The notes beneath the pieces are model-generated. The model had not been told where the DNA came from. It saw only the letters and a list, made by a program, of their open reading frames with translations, and ran no database searches. Positions 18,662-28,043 of a DNA stretch of 64,000 bases are shown here, piece after piece; position 1 is the first letter of the stretch, and each line of letters begins with the position of its first letter. The position numbers and the translations under genes were made by a program. Source of the DNA: Paenibacillus sp. URB8-2 (lineage in GTDB: Bacteria; Bacillota; Bacilli; Paenibacillales; Paenibacillaceae); contig NZ_AP023239.1 of the NCBI RefSeq assembly GCF_013393385.1, positions 4,774,001 through 4,838,000 of the forward strand, written 5' to 3'.

Positions 18662-20461
18662 CTATTTCTTATATTCAATAACGGCCATATCCCAGTATTT
18701 CAGCGCTGGCAGCTTCCACTTCACAACGCCGTCCCGCTGTGAGAATGACAGCACCTGAGGCGAGCCTCCGTTATGATCGGGTGAAGCGAACCATACTTTG
18801 GACACCGGGCGATCCGTCTTAACGGAGACAGTAACGTTCCGCCTTTCCGCCGGCTCTGTCTGCGTTCCGTGATCATCATTCCAATCCATAGTGGAAGCAT
18901 CGGTGAAATTGATAAAGTGCACGATGTCTCTTCCATCCATGCGTTTGGAGAAGGACCATACTTTGCCTTGTTCCGCTTGATCCGATATAGCGACCTCTTT
19001 CGTTCCTTCGGCTTTCAGGCCGGAATCTTTCGGGTGATCCCGCAGCAGATTCTGATACGCAACCAGAAAATCGTAGTATGAAACGAGCTGCTGTTCCAGT
19101 TCCGGGGATACACTTAAATTTTTATGAGGAAAATATTCTTTGGACAGCATATTCTCCCCCAGCTCCAGATGGGACCCGCCCGACGCAAAAATGACCGCAT
19201 CCGTCAGCAGAATTCCCGGCGTGTTGAACGTTCCCGGCGCATCGGATAAATGATAATTCATATAAGCGGCAAGCACCGTGTTCAGCCGGTTTCCGCTGAA
19301 TCTCGAATTCTCGTCAATCACTTCTTTTAAATTCCGGTACTGCGGATGGTTGCCCCATACTTCAGTGTACAGAAACTTGACGGGCGCTTCCTTCGCGATG
19401 GTTTCCTGGCCGAACTGGCCGACGGCGTTCATCACATAATCCACATCAAGCTTCTCCTTGGCCGCATTCAGGAACGACGGATATGTCGCGGCGAGATTTA
19501 CACTTCTGCCGTCATGGGTCCACAACGCCCCCCTGTCTCCCAACTGATCCACATGCCAGCCGTCAAAGGGAAGCGTGTCGAACGTTTTCTTTTCTTTTTC
19601 GATCAAGTAATTCTGCCAATCCGGGTTAGAGGGATTATATAGATCAATATCGCTTGCCCATTCGTCCGGAAGAGGGTGCTTATCCTGATCGGTGCCGCCC
19701 GGGTCCTTGAACAAGCCCCACTCCCTGTTCACACCGTCCTGTTCCGCGTCCGCATAGGCGCCAAACAGCAGGTTATAGTTCATGGCCTTCATGCCGTGAT
19801 CGTGGGCCAAGCCGATATAGTCTTTCACCGTATTAAACGATACGGAGCGGTTGGCAATATCCTTCCATTCCGCCGCCGGCCTTCCTTCTTCCCACCGAAT
19901 CGGTTCCTGATGCTTATACTGCCAATCGTAGAACTGGATGCCATTGATATGGAAACGGTTCAGCCGTTCAATGACCCGCGACATCTCGCCCGTGTTCATG
20001 TTCGGGAAATCGGCCAGATAGCCGTACCGGGGGAATTTCCCCCAATCGGACGATACGTCCACACCAATGTTCATCTGATCCGCCTCACCGTCCCGCTCGT
20101 AGACGACTTCGGCCAAATAGCCTTGTCCCTCCTGCCGGGGCGGCTCCCAGCTCCAGACCAGCTTGTCCCCTTCAACGCGCAGCTTCTCTTCCTTTATGAC
20201 CCTGTCCAAATGCAGATATCGGATATGGACGGTTCCGCCCGGTGCAGGCTGCTTTAACTTCAGCTCAAACCGGACATCTTCTCCCGGCCAGTAAGCCGCT
20301 TTATCCGTGGATAATCCTTTCAGTAGAGAGCCTTTATGAATGACCACATGCTTTGGCGGGGTCTCGGCGGTATTCCAAGTTTTTTGGCAGGCCGAAGTTA
20401 ACGTTATAGCCGCGCAGACCGCAGCAACCCCGGCCATCCGCATCCACCTGGCGCGTTTCAT
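18662..20461 (-). CDS. GH66 dextranase-type lipoprotein
   Basis: Glycoside hydrolase family 66 member, expected to cleave alpha-1,6-glucan (dextran) by a retaining mechanism. The signal peptide ends in a lipobox-like LTSAC (Cys25). The family catalytic residues are visible: nucleophile Asp305 in FDGWHVDQLGDRG and acid/base Glu367 in FLYTEVWGN. At about 599 aa it is the size of simple dextranases. It lacks the family-35 binding-module insertion that makes cycloisomaltooligosaccharide glucanotransferases longer. The start at 20461 follows AGGAAG. It lies just upstream of the kinase gene on the same strand and may share its regulation. Confidence 0.85.
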   Translation of the reverse strand: MKRARWMRMAGVAAVCAAITLTSACQKTWNTAETPPKHVVIHKGSLLKGLSTDKAAYWPGEDVRFELKLKQPAPGGTVHIRYLHLDRVIKEEKLRVEGDKLVWSWEPPRQEGQGYLAEVVYERDGEADQMNIGVDVSSDWGKFPRYGYLADFPNMNTGEMSRVIERLNRFHINGIQFYDWQYKHQEPIRWEEGRPAAEWKDIANRSVSFNTVKDYIGLAHDHGMKAMNYNLLFGAYADAEQDGVNREWGLFKDPGGTDQDKHPLPDEWASDIDLYNPSNPDWQNYLIEKEKKTFDTLPFDGWHVDQLGDRGALWTHDGRSVNLAATYPSFLNAAKEKLDVDYVMNAVGQFGQETIAKEAPVKFLYTEVWGNHPQYRNLKEVIDENSRFSGNRLNTVLAAYMNYHLSDAPGTFNTPGILLTDAVIFASGGSHLELGENMLSKEYFPHKNLSVSPELEQQLVSYYDFLVAYQNLLRDHPKDSGLKAEGTKEVAISDQAEQGKVWSFSKRMDGRDIVHFINFTDASTMDWNDDHGTQTEPAERRNVTVSVKTDRPVSKVWFASPDHNGGSPQVLSFSQRDGVVKWKLPALKYWDMAVIEYKK

Positions 20462-20482
20462 TCTCCCACTTCCTGTTCTCAT

Positions 20483-21097
20483 AGTTTTTGTTCATTATCC
20501 GGGAAACCCTCTTTCAGATCAAATGGCGATTTTTAACGGGAAATTCGCATTTTTGTTGTCATATCAACATTGTATACGCTAACAATTTTATGCGGTGTCT
20601 TATTTTTGCCAATTCACAAAAGATATTGCACCCCCTCTTGATTTTTTAAAAATTGAACTTTTTTGTTGAAAATTGTGTATTCCTTGCAAGATCCGCCCGT
20701 TTTAGTGTCCAATTTCACCATATCCAATAATTTAAGAGGTTGACTCTTTCGCAGGCAGAGCTTCCAAGCTGCAGTCCCTTAGACCTGCGGAACTATAAAT
20801 ATTCATATTTTTCCATATTAGTGGTAATAAATTGAATCGATCATTTACAGGAAAATAAAAAGCGAAAAAAGAGCGAACCCCTTGTCAGGCATGGTTTTCG
20901 CAGTTTCGCATCCCATTTATGGAACCGGTTTCAAAAATGCCGTTTCCGTTTTTTCGACAATCTCATAGGAGGTTCTCCCCATTGTTCAAGCGATTTATCC
21001 TTGCTAATTTGAAATAGGCAGCCGGAAGCGGGAGCTTGCGCTCATCGGAATGGATGCCTGCTATACAAAACTATTTCAGAGTGGGAGAGAGAAACGT
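20483..21097. other. Divergent intergenic region between GH66 and GH31
   Basis: About 600 bp, A/T-rich, without a supportable gene. It holds the regulatory start of both divergent genes, including the operator-like site at 20920-20933. I see no tRNA, riboswitch or clear terminator in it. Confidence 0.6.
20920..20933 (+). promoter_or_regulatory. cre/LacI-family operator upstream of GH31
   Basis: TGGAACCGGTTTCA fits the catabolite-responsive element consensus TGNAANCGNWNNCA at every fixed position. It is also nearly palindromic around the central CCGG, as LacI/GalR operators are. It lies about 165 bp before the GH31 start, between the divergent GH66 and GH31 genes. CcpA control is likely; a dedicated LacI-family regulator is possible but none is encoded here. 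Confidence 0.7.
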
Positions 21098-23647
21098 ATG
21101 CGTAAAAGGTTAAAGGCATCAATCATGTCGAAAAAACTGGCGCAAGCAGCCATGTGCCTGAGTCTGCTGACCGGAACATTTGCTGCGGTCCTGCCGGCAA
21201 ATGTGGCTTTTGCGGAAACGCAGCCGGAAGCGGATACTCCGCTGAACAAACAGAATCTTAAGCCATTATCCGTACAATCGTTGGAAACTCTTGAAAACGG
21301 AGTAAAGTTGAACTTGGGGGATTATCAGGGATTTATCCGGCTCTTTGCAGAGGACATGGCAAAAATCTCGGTAGTTAAAAACGGCGAAGACGAGTTCATC
21401 TCCCCTGGTATTGCCAAGAAAGACTGGAAGACGCCTAAATTCAGTTCAAAGGAAACGGATAAAGAATATATCCTTTCTACCAGCGAGCTCACCGTAAAAA
21501 TTAACAAACAGCCTTTCGGCGTCAAATTCCTGGACAAGCAAGGAAACGTGATCAACGAAGACGCGGCGCAGGGTGTCGGTTATGAAAACGGTAAGCCGTA
21601 TGCGTTTAAAAAGACGGATGCCACTGAAAACTTCTACGGTTTCGGCGAGCAATCGGGCGGGCTGAACAAGCGCGGCAAAAGCCTTGGCATGTGGAACACG
21701 GACGCTTATTCCTATAACAAGAATACTAAATATCTGTATACGTCCATTCCATTCTTCATCGGGCTGAAAGATAAAAAAGCCTACGGTATTTTCTTCGACA
21801 ATACTTATCGCTCCTATTATGAAATGGCCAGCGAAAAAGACGATTATTACTATTTCTACGCCAACGGCGGCACACTTACTTACTACTTCATCAACGGTCC
21901 GGAAATCGGCGACGTTATCGACCGGTATACCGAGTTGACAGGGAAATCCGAGACGCCTCCAATGTGGTCCCTGGGCTTCCATCAAAGTAAATGGGGCTAC
22001 ACACCGGAAGAACTCGTGAATGTGGCGAAAACCTACCGCGAGAAGAAAATTCCGCTCGATACGATGCACTTTGATATCGACTACATGGACGGATACCGCG
22101 TGTTTACCTGGAACGACCAGTATAAACAAGCGCTGAAGACACTGAAGGATGAAGGCTTCCGTGCCATTACGATCAATGATCCGGCTGTCAAGCAGGACGA
22201 GAACTACCGTATGTTCCAAGAAGGAACCGCAAAGGATTACTGGGCGAAAAATCCGGACGGCTCCACCTTCTATGGCGATGTATGGCCGGGCAGATCTGCA
22301 TTCCCGAACTTCCTGAAGTCGGATGTCCGCAATTGGTGGGCCGGCAATCTCGGAACACTCTTGAATGAAGGCGTTGACGGGATCTGGAATGACATGAACG
22401 AGCCAGCCGTATTTGACGGCCCTTTCCATACGATGCCGCTGGATGTCGTGTTTGAAGGCGACAACGGGGAGAAGAAGCTTCATACGGAATACCACAATCT
22501 TTATGGACATCATGAAACCGAAGCGACATATAACGGCTTCCTCAAAAATAAGCCTAATACCCGTCCATTCGTGTTAACCCGCGACATGTACGCAGGAACG
22601 CAGCGCTACGCGGCGCTCTGGACCGGCGACAATGTAAGTAACTGGGAGCATTTGCAAATGTCGATTCCAATGAACGCCAACGTCGGTTTGTCCGGTGTTC
22701 CGTTTGTCGGCAATGATATCGGCGGCTTCGCGAAATCGCCGGGCAATGTTCCGACGCCTGAGCTGTTCGCAAGATGGATCGAGGTCGGCGCCTTCCTGCC
22801 GTTTGCCCGCGACCACTATGACAATAGCGCGAAATCTGGACTCGGAAGCGGCCAGGAGCCTTGGGAATTCGGCAAAGAGGTTGAAGATATCAGCCGCAAA
22901 TACATCTCGATGCGTTACGAGCTGATGCCTTACTTGTACAACCAGTTTAAGGAATCGGCCGAGAACGGTCAGCCGGTCCAGCAGCCGCTGGTTTACCAGT
23001 TCCAGGACGATGCAAAAACGTATAACATCGAAGACCAGTTTATGTTCGGCGATTCGATGATGCTTGCACCTGTTGTCAAAGAAGGCCAAACGAGCCGCGA
23101 AGTGTATCTGCCGGCAGGCGAGACATGGGTGGATTACTGGACTGGCAAGAAATATGAAGGCAACCAGTCGATTACGGTAAACGCCGAGCTTGGAACACTG
23201 CCTATTTTCGTGAAAAACAATTCGATCATCCCTCGTCAGGAAGTGGAGCAATCCACCGATGAGAAGAAGCTGGAAAATCTGATTCTTGACACATATCTGG
23301 ACAATAAAGCCAGCTACAGCTTCTACGAGGACGATGCCGAGACCCTGGATTACAAGCAAGGCGAATTCAATCTTACGAATTTCAAGGTGGAAAAGAAAGG
23401 CAACCACATCGAGTTCGAGCAGGACAAGAAAGCTCAAAACTACGATTCCGCCATTAAGTCCTACACGCTTAAGCTGCATGATGCCGAGCAGCCGAAGAAA
23501 ATTCAGGCGGCTAAACACAAATATGACCAAGTGGGCAGCTTAGAGCAGTTGAACGGGCAGGAAAGTGGTTACTACTTCGATTCGGCTGAACATGTACTGT
23601 ATGTCAAGATCCCTGCCGATGAAGACCGCGGTGTAAAAATTCAATAA
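21098..23647 (+). CDS. Secreted GH31 alpha-glucosidase
   Basis: Family 31 retaining alpha-glycosidase. A signal peptide covers residues 1-39, with cleavage near AFA-ETQ. The N-terminal beta-sandwich is followed by the catalytic barrel with LDTMHFDIDYMDGYRVFTW and nucleophile Asp432 in GIWNDMNEPAVF; GNDIGGF follows, then C-terminal beta domains. The ~849-aa length is typical. The start at 21098 is chosen because the signal peptide begins there and GTGGGAGAGA lies before it; the ATG at 21050 adds an unlikely hydrophilic leader. It likely trims isomalto- or malto-oligosaccharides released by the nearby GH66 and GH13 enzymes; linkage preference cannot be read from sequence. Confidence 0.9.
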   Translation: MRKRLKASIMSKKLAQAAMCLSLLTGTFAAVLPANVAFAETQPEADTPLNKQNLKPLSVQSLETLENGVKLNLGDYQGFIRLFAEDMAKISVVKNGEDEFISPGIAKKDWKTPKFSSKETDKEYILSTSELTVKINKQPFGVKFLDKQGNVINEDAAQGVGYENGKPYAFKKTDATENFYGFGEQSGGLNKRGKSLGMWNTDAYSYNKNTKYLYTSIPFFIGLKDKKAYGIFFDNTYRSYYEMASEKDDYYYFYANGGTLTYYFINGPEIGDVIDRYTELTGKSETPPMWSLGFHQSKWGYTPEELVNVAKTYREKKIPLDTMHFDIDYMDGYRVFTWNDQYKQALKTLKDEGFRAITINDPAVKQDENYRMFQEGTAKDYWAKNPDGSTFYGDVWPGRSAFPNFLKSDVRNWWAGNLGTLLNEGVDGIWNDMNEPAVFDGPFHTMPLDVVFEGDNGEKKLHTEYHNLYGHHETEATYNGFLKNKPNTRPFVLTRDMYAGTQRYAALWTGDNVSNWEHLQMSIPMNANVGLSGVPFVGNDIGGFAKSPGNVPTPELFARWIEVGAFLPFARDHYDNSAKSGLGSGQEPWEFGKEVEDISRKYISMRYELMPYLYNQFKESAENGQPVQQPLVYQFQDDAKTYNIEDQFMFGDSMMLAPVVKEGQTSREVYLPAGETWVDYWTGKKYEGNQSITVNAELGTLPIFVKNNSIIPRQEVEQSTDEKKLENLILDTYLDNKASYSFYEDDAETLDYKQGEFNLTNFKVEKKGNHIEFEQDKKAQNYDSAIKSYTLKLHDAEQPKKIQAAKHKYDQVGSLEQLNGQESGYYFDSAEHVLYVKIPADEDRGVKIQ

Positions 23648-23678
23648 TACGATTCACGGTTATTGCCGGAAGAAAAGT

Positions 23679-23720
23679 AAAACGGGTAAGCGTCTTCGGC
23701 TTCACCCGTTTTCTTTTCCT
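23679..23720 (+). terminator. GH31 terminator
   Basis: AAAACGGGT pairs with ACCCGTTTT around a 16-nt loop, followed by CTTTTCCTT. It lies 30 bp after the GH31 stop and separates it from the next gene. Confidence 0.75.
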
Positions 23721-23773
23721 TAAGGCGATTCCGTATCGATCTAATCAGAATCTGCAGAAATGAGCGTGCCCAA

Positions 23774-24610
23774 TTGAAGTATACAAAAATAGTCTCCGCC
23801 GCAGTCCTTTCCCTATCGTTAATAGTCTTTCCGTTTGTCCAACCCTTACATACTGCGTTTGCTGAAAAAGTCACAAACGGACAGATGGAAAACCAGAAAA
23901 ACAGCAAGGTCCAGCCGGCTAAAGCGGCATGGGATAAAAGTACATTGCAATTTATCGACCAAGAAACGACCGGCGATGGAATTTCAGCAACCATTAAGAA
24001 TGGCGGCTCCCAGATGCAGGGCGAAACGGTTTATGAGGTGTTTCGCAGCGATACCGGCAATCCAAAGAACGGCGAAGTCGTTGCCTCAGGCGTGGTCGGA
24101 ACACTCGCTCCCGGCGAATCGCAGGAGCTGACTTTCACGCCGGCTCTTCTGGAACAGGGAAACTATATGTTTAAAGCCTACCAGCGTTCGGGCCATCCGG
24201 GAACGGGCGTATTGTGGAGCGAATCCATTACTGTAGAGGAAACCCGTGAAGCCGCTGAACGAAACCAACCCGAGCGTCCGTTCGACCAGTATTTCAACTC
24301 CGATGTTCAAGGAGGAACGGCAACGTTTACGGTCCCTGAAGGCATCGGGGAAGTCGAGATAAGCTTCTCCAGCTATATCTACCCGGAAGGCGTCATTCCT
24401 CAGGAAGACGGCAAGCCTTACGAGAATCAGCACGTGTACGATAATGTGACCCAAACCTATGGACCGGGAACGCATACCGTACAAGTTGACCTACCGGAAT
24501 CCGGGTATTGGCAGACCGATCTGTACTTGGGTCCGGTAGTCGAAACGTTGACGGAAAGCGGACATTCCATGGATTCGATCATTGACGCCGATTACGGCTC
24601 CGCAAATTAA
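23774..24610 (+). CDS. Secreted TapA-like protein
   Basis: A signal peptide covers residues 1-30, ending AFA-EK. The first mature domain (about 50-158) resembles B. subtilis TapA, the TasA amyloid-fibre anchoring/assembly protein: both have a segment of the form GN-x-K-x-GEVV-x-x-G followed by Y-x-FKAYQ-x-x-GHPG-x-G-x-x-WSE. The second domain (about 170-270) is a Tyr/Gly-rich beta-sandwich I do not recognise. The apparent start is TTG at 23774 with only a weak ribosome site. It sits between two secreted glycosidases, which is an unusual place for a matrix protein. No tasA or sipW gene is nearby. The TapA link rests on my reading of motifs. Confidence 0.55.
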   Translation: MKYTKIVSAAVLSLSLIVFPFVQPLHTAFAEKVTNGQMENQKNSKVQPAKAAWDKSTLQFIDQETTGDGISATIKNGGSQMQGETVYEVFRSDTGNPKNGEVVASGVVGTLAPGESQELTFTPALLEQGNYMFKAYQRSGHPGTGVLWSESITVEETREAAERNQPERPFDQYFNSDVQGGTATFTVPEGIGEVEISFSSYIYPEGVIPQEDGKPYENQHVYDNVTQTYGPGTHTVQVDLPESGYWQTDLYLGPVVETLTESGHSMDSIIDADYGSAN

Positions 24611-24660
24611 GATTCACAACCAAAATAACCAAATCATTTTAAGGAAGAGAGGTTTCAAAG

Positions 24661-26241
24661 ATGAAAAAATTTACATCCATGGCCTTATCCCTGCCCTTAT
24701 TGTTCAGCTTTGCCTCGGGCGCTCTTGCCAAAAGCGAAGTACATCCCGAGCCGCAAAGTGATTCTAACCTTGGCGTCTATTACGAGATTTATGTCAATTC
24801 CTTCTCTGATTCCAACAACGACGGTAACGGCGACCTGAACGGCGTCCTGCAAAAGCTGGATTATTTGAATGACGGAAACCCGCATACCAAGAAAGATTTG
24901 GGCGTCGATTCGCTGTGGCTGATGCCGATCAGCCCTTCCCCCAGCTATCATAAGTATGATACGACCGATTTCTACAGTGTAGATCCGGAGTACGGCAGTA
25001 CGGAAGACTTCCGCCGCCTGACGGAAGAAGCACATAAACGGGGAATGAAAGTGACGATCGATCTTGCGCTCAACCATACGAGCAACAAGCACCCTTGGTT
25101 CCTTGATGCCGTCAAGGACAAGAACAGCCCGTACCGGGATTATTATATCTGGGCTGACAAGAACACCGATCTGAATGAAAAAGGGCCTTGGGGCCAGCAG
25201 CTCTGGTATGAATCGTATCCGGGGTCCGGGGACTATTACTACGCCCTGTTCATAGACTTCATGCCGGATTTGAACTTTGACAATCCTAAATTGCGTGAAG
25301 AGATGATCAATGTCGGGAAGCATTGGCTGAACCAGGGAGCTGACGGATTCCGCCTAGACGCTGCCATGCACATCTACAGCAAAGCAGATGAAGCGGGTAA
25401 GAATGTCGCATGGTGGGATGAATTCAAGCGGGCACTTGCCAAGGTCAAGCCGGATGTTTATCTCGTTGGAGAAGTGTGGGACCGTCCGAACAATATTGCT
25501 CCTTACTACAAAGCGCTGGATTCTTCATTCGACTTCGATCTGTCTTCGAAGATTTTGGATGCCGTGCAGAACGGTTCGGATAACGGGCTGGCTTCTTTTG
25601 CGTCGAATACCCTTGATTTATACCGCAGCTACACACCGGATCCGATTGACGCCCCGTTCCTGACCAATCACGACCAGGAACGTACGATGTCCATACTGAA
25701 TGGGGACGTTAATAAAGCTAAATCCGCCGCCTCCATCCTGCTCACCCTGCCCGGCAACCCTTTCATTTATTATGGAGAGGAAATCGGAATGCTCGGGAAG
25801 AAACCGGATGAGAATATCCGCGAGCCGTTCCGGTGGTACCCTGAAAGCGGAGAAGGGCAGACAGATTGGGAACCCTCCCGCGATAATACAGGTCCCGACG
25901 CCGTCTCCGTAGAGGCGCAGATCAAAGATAAGGACTCCCTGCTCTCCCATTACAAAGAGCTGATCCGCTTCCGCCATGAGAGCCCTGCCCTAATGAAAGG
26001 TGACATCCGGGAGATGCCGACCGGAGACAGCCGCATTATCGGATACACCAGAACATTTGAAGATGACTCCGTACTCGTTCTGCATAATCTGAGCGGTGAG
26101 ACGGTAACTATCCAATTGTCCAACGAAGCATGGCAAGGGCGTAAGATCGAATTCTCCACTTCGAATGAAGTGAAAATCAAGAAAGCCGGCGATCAGCTGA
26201 ACATCACCATCCCGGCCTATACAACCTGCGGCTTGAAATAA
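24661..26241 (+). CDS. Secreted GH13 alpha-amylase-family enzyme
   Basis: Signal peptide 1-23 (ends ALA-KS). The catalytic barrel has a calcium-type loop DSNNDGNGDLNG near 50-61, region I TIDLALNHT, nucleophile Asp233 in GFRLDAA, acid/base Glu271 in YLVGEVWD and the third acid Asp338 in FLTNHDQER. The C-terminal beta domain ends at 526. Expected to attack alpha-1,4-glucan outside the cell. A good AGGAAGAGAGG ribosome site lies before the ATG, and the gene is 50 bp after the TapA-like gene with no terminator between, so they may be co-transcribed. Whether it prefers starch or short maltodextrins cannot be settled here. Confidence 0.9.
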   Translation: MKKFTSMALSLPLLFSFASGALAKSEVHPEPQSDSNLGVYYEIYVNSFSDSNNDGNGDLNGVLQKLDYLNDGNPHTKKDLGVDSLWLMPISPSPSYHKYDTTDFYSVDPEYGSTEDFRRLTEEAHKRGMKVTIDLALNHTSNKHPWFLDAVKDKNSPYRDYYIWADKNTDLNEKGPWGQQLWYESYPGSGDYYYALFIDFMPDLNFDNPKLREEMINVGKHWLNQGADGFRLDAAMHIYSKADEAGKNVAWWDEFKRALAKVKPDVYLVGEVWDRPNNIAPYYKALDSSFDFDLSSKILDAVQNGSDNGLASFASNTLDLYRSYTPDPIDAPFLTNHDQERTMSILNGDVNKAKSAASILLTLPGNPFIYYGEEIGMLGKKPDENIREPFRWYPESGEGQTDWEPSRDNTGPDAVSVEAQIKDKDSLLSHYKELIRFRHESPALMKGDIREMPTGDSRIIGYTRTFEDDSVLVLHNLSGETVTIQLSNEAWQGRKIEFSTSNEVKIKKAGDQLNITIPAYTTCGLK

Positions 26242-26258
26242 GGTTGGGCTAATGTACA

Positions 26259-26301
26259 AACAGGCTTGTAAACGGCTGATTCAGCCGTTTACAAGCCTGT
26301 T
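26259..26301. terminator. Long bidirectional terminator between GH13 and nifH
   Basis: AACAGGCTTGTAAACGGCTG is a perfect inverted repeat with the following arm (26282-26301), giving a ~20-bp stem. It lies between the convergent GH13 and nifH genes. The T-tract on the plus side is weak (TTCCATTATTTT). Confidence 0.8.
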
Positions 26302-26346
26302 CCATTATTTTATGATTTCATGAACAGCCATACGTCTTCTCTTCGA

Positions 26347-27240
<894 letters not shown>

Positions 27241-27304
27241 TCATCCTCCATTATATAGAATATTTAGGTTATTTATTGATATAAGTCCTGAACGGCCGTC
27301 GTCA

Positions 27305-27772
27305 TCAAATTCCTAAATCTTTGTAGAACTCTACGCTTTCCAGCAGCAGCTCTTCGATGCCGCCTTTACCTGAAAGTGCTGCAATCCCTTTTTGCAAAAG
27401 CTTGCGCCTTGGCGAATCGCCGATCCCCGAGCACAATAGCACTTGGCAATCACCGAGCATGGCCGCCGTATCGTCAAAAATCTTCTTTTTGTCGTCCGGA
27501 CTGCTGCACTCGGTCCTTCCGCTGCAATACGCCTCAACCTTGCGTACTTCCAAAAGCTTCGTCTTTTGTCCCGAGACGTCATAGATCCAAAACTCGTTCG
27601 CGTGACCAAAGTGTACATTAACTTTCCCGCCGCCCCGTGTTGCAACAGCGATTCGGACTGCGGCAGATTCGGATGCCGGAAGCCCGGCCGATTTCGGCGT
27701 ATGCTCCTCGCCCGCCTGCTGCTTCTCTGCCATCTGACGGCTTGCTTCGTCGGCGGCGTCAATCGTTTCCAC
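27305..27772 (-). CDS. Free-standing NifB C-terminal / NifX-like cofactor-binding domain
   Basis: Residues about 40-150 match the dinitrogenase iron-molybdenum cofactor domain (NifX/NafY/NifB C-terminus): RIAVATRGGGKVNVHFGHANEF, then YCSGRTEC and LCSGIGDSPRRKLLQKGI. This version, with the two CxG-type cysteine spots, is closest to the tail of NifB. The radical-SAM half of NifB is absent: the start is a GTG at 27772 with AAAGGAGG seven bases upstream, and upstream DNA is promoter. The first 35 residues are a charged, low-complexity extension. It would carry or shuttle a precursor (NifB-co/L-cluster) for the NifEN pair. Confidence 0.75.
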   Translation of the reverse strand: METIDAADEASRQMAEKQQAGEEHTPKSAGLPASESAAVRIAVATRGGGKVNVHFGHANEFWIYDVSGQKTKLLEVRKVEAYCSGRTECSSPDDKKKIFDDTAAMLGDCQVLLCSGIGDSPRRKLLQKGIAALSGKGGIEELLLESVEFYKDLGI

Positions 27773-27823
27773 TGAAACGCCTCCTTTTAAGAAAGGTTAA
27801 TGATAAGCATTGAGGAAGTCACG

Positions 27824-27840
27824 TGTGATATTACATAACA
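27824..27840 (-). promoter_or_regulatory. GlnR-type operator, downstream site (exact match)
   Basis: TGTGATATTACATAACA is an exact match to TGTNA-N7-TNACA, the GlnR/TnrA box. It lies between the promoter -10 (27873-27878) and the ribosome site of the NifX-like gene. In Paenibacillus polymyxa nif a second GlnR site downstream of the start point represses when nitrogen is in excess; this site has that geometry. Confidence 0.8.
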
Positions 27841-27872
27841 TAATGCGGGAGTTGGTTTAACTCGTTAGAGCC

Positions 27873-27902
27873 ATCTTAGACTTTGAAGACAAAACCTGTC
27901 AA
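27873..27902 (-). promoter_or_regulatory. Sigma-A promoter of the NifX-like/nifH unit
   Basis: On the minus strand, TTGACA (27897-27902) and TAAGAT (27873-27878) are separated by 18 bp. The -10 TAAGAT is the same as I recall for the P. polymyxa nif promoter. GlnR-type sites lie on both sides (27951-27967 upstream, 27824-27840 downstream). Confidence 0.8.
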
Positions 27903-27950
27903 TGACACTTAAGCGCATACATTGCTCTTTGACAAATCGTTCAAACACTA

Positions 27951-27967
27951 CGTCATGTTATCTCACA
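27951..27967 (-). promoter_or_regulatory. GlnR-type operator, upstream site (one mismatch)
   Basis: On the minus strand the site reads TGTGAGATAACATGACG, matching TGTNA-N7-TNACA except for the last base. It is about 50 bp upstream of the -35, the position from which GlnR activates nif transcription under nitrogen limitation in P. polymyxa. Confidence 0.65.
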
Positions 27968-28043
27968 TAAACCTCTGATTATCCGCTTTCATTTTAGTAA
28001 TAAATCGCTTACATTGTTAAAAAGAAAAGCGCTCAAGGTGCGC

